Below are positions 63,101 to 64,000 of a stretch of 64,000 bases of DNA, piece by piece. A program made the translations under genes and the position numbers. How positions within the stretch are numbered: the stretch's first letter is position 1; each line of letters starts with the position of its first letter. The stretch is from the NCBI GenBank assembly GCA_003640385.1, contig RCAB01000278.1, positions 20,373-84,372 of the forward strand, in the 5' to 3' direction. A model generated the notes under the pieces. That model did no database searches, was not told the origin of the DNA, and saw only the letters and a list, made by a program, of their open reading frames with translations. This DNA is from Setaria digitata (Eukaryota; Nematoda; Chromadorea; Rhabditida; Setariidae).

Positions 63101-64000
63101 TTGGTTCAATTTTGTCACCCTCTCAACAATTGCATTTATTCACTGTAATTAATTAATTAGCTTTAAATGATCACATATCGTCATGGTGTTGTGAAGCTCT
63201 CAAACAATTAAAATACACTGCAAAATATGAAGAAATAATGAATTACATATATCGATATTTCTTTATGCAGTTACATATATATATTATTTTTTTAAATGCT
63301 CAAAAAAATATAAAAATTTTATGACAAAACAGTGCAAATAATTGTCCTTGAAATGTATGTTTGTTATAGTGAGAATTCATTTTTATTGAACGAGAACGAG
63401 AAAAACAGAAAACCATCTAAAAGCCGTAACAAAACAAAAAAAGAAAAAATGGAACTTTTTGTTTTTCTGATCAATCAATAAATGATCCATAAACAAGAGA
63501 ATTTATTGGTAAATAAATTTAAATTGAAATTGCAACAATTCACATCTAAATGACATTTTAATTAATATCAGTGATTGATTTATGAACAGTTAAACTGTTC
63601 TGAGCATTTCAACACCATTTTCAGTATTATAGAACTGTTTGAAATTGATAAAGGGTGATCGATCGCTATAATTGATAATTTAATGAATCACTGCAGAGAA
63701 ATTAAATTTTCCATTGTTAAAATTCACATCATGAATAAATAATAAAAATTATATTCATTTTTTGGATTCAATTTATTGTTATTAGCTGTCATAAATTTGT
63801 AAACTTCAACTTTTTTGCGGTAACTGCATCGATAATTTTGGCATCTGTTGTTCTCTCTCTCTCTCTCTTTAAATCTAACATTATTACTACTAGTTTAATA
63901 AAACTCATTTCAAAAAAAAAAATTCCAACATAAATTCAATTTCAACGAGATTGCACTCAAATCTAACCCATATATTAATGGAAAATTATAAGTAATGGAA
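60121..64000. other. Intergenic region upstream of vav-1
   Basis: AT-rich spacer. A pyrimidine-rich stretch (about 60655-60950) contains loosely repeated TACCCAT/TACCCAG words. One open frame at 61610-61870 is listed separately. No RNA gene or transposon was recognised. Confidence 0.5.
61610..61870 (+). CDS. Hypothetical small protein or first exon, 86 codons
   Basis: The open frame begins MTSWKFLLSFHYWAKN and is unlike the K/N/F/I noise seen elsewhere, with helical, amphipathic stretches such as VEKWIEQLRHLLGQC and ITDEIAKFVENQ. The last six codons run into a poly-T tract, so the true end may be earlier, at a splice donor. There is no recognised domain and no second exon was found downstream. 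It may equally be a chance frame. Confidence 0.25.
   Translation: MTSWKFLLSFHYWAKNVEKWIEQLRHLLGQCEYYVKFMCTALNPILYDILAYVLILCKFITDEIAKFVENQSITVIQRCIFFFFFV

Overview
The window is AT-rich eukaryotic nuclear DNA. It shows short-exon genes, nematode-style TTTCAG/TTTTAG splice acceptors, and several start codons lying 1 to 15 bases after a splice-acceptor-like site with no exon before it, as expected for spliced-leader trans-splicing. The gene families (astacin with a ShKT tail, a divergent HNF4-type nuclear receptor, a MOLO-1-domain protein) point to a nematode. Base composition and intron style suggest a filarial or related parasitic species, but that is inference. Exons were assembled by hand and accepted only where splice sites, phase and family motifs agreed.

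Layout. 1-10.7 kb: low-complexity AT-rich DNA with no convincing gene. 10.7-15.5 kb (minus): 12-exon astacin metalloprotease, 589 aa. 18.1-27.4 kb (minus): 10-exon nuclear hormone receptor, 412 aa. 27.4-32.7 kb: no supported gene. 32.7-36.3 kb (minus): Rubicon-homology zinc protein, divergent from AATF/Che-1 (37.2-40.7 kb, plus, 13 exons, 500 aa). 41.8-44.5 kb (minus): five-exon MOLO-1-domain protein, 224 aa, a possible acetylcholine-receptor auxiliary protein. 47.4-49.8 kb (plus): ribosomal protein L3 (uL3), 7 exons, 396 aa, with two intronic C/D-box snoRNAs. 50.2-50.9 kb (minus): ENY2, 99 aa. 53.0-60.1 kb (minus): a full VAV Rho-family exchange factor, 929 aa in 19 exons. 60.1-64 kb: intergenic with one possible small ORF.

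The most interesting signal outside coding sequence is the snoRNA pair in the rpl-3 introns. The one in intron 2 carries a guide complementary to the conserved 18S segment AAGGAAGGCAGC, the same guide as vertebrate U83, which is also hosted by RPL3. L3, AATF (a small-subunit processome factor) and the snoRNAs are all ribosome-biogenesis functions, but nothing shows that they are co-regulated.

The assembly has a defect. Thirteen single n characters mark contig joins; twelve separate near-identical flanking sequence, and the thirteenth lies in a poly-T run. These are unmerged overlaps: they create false tandem duplications, including a second copy of a nuclear-receptor ligand-domain exon and truncated second copies of two astacin exons.
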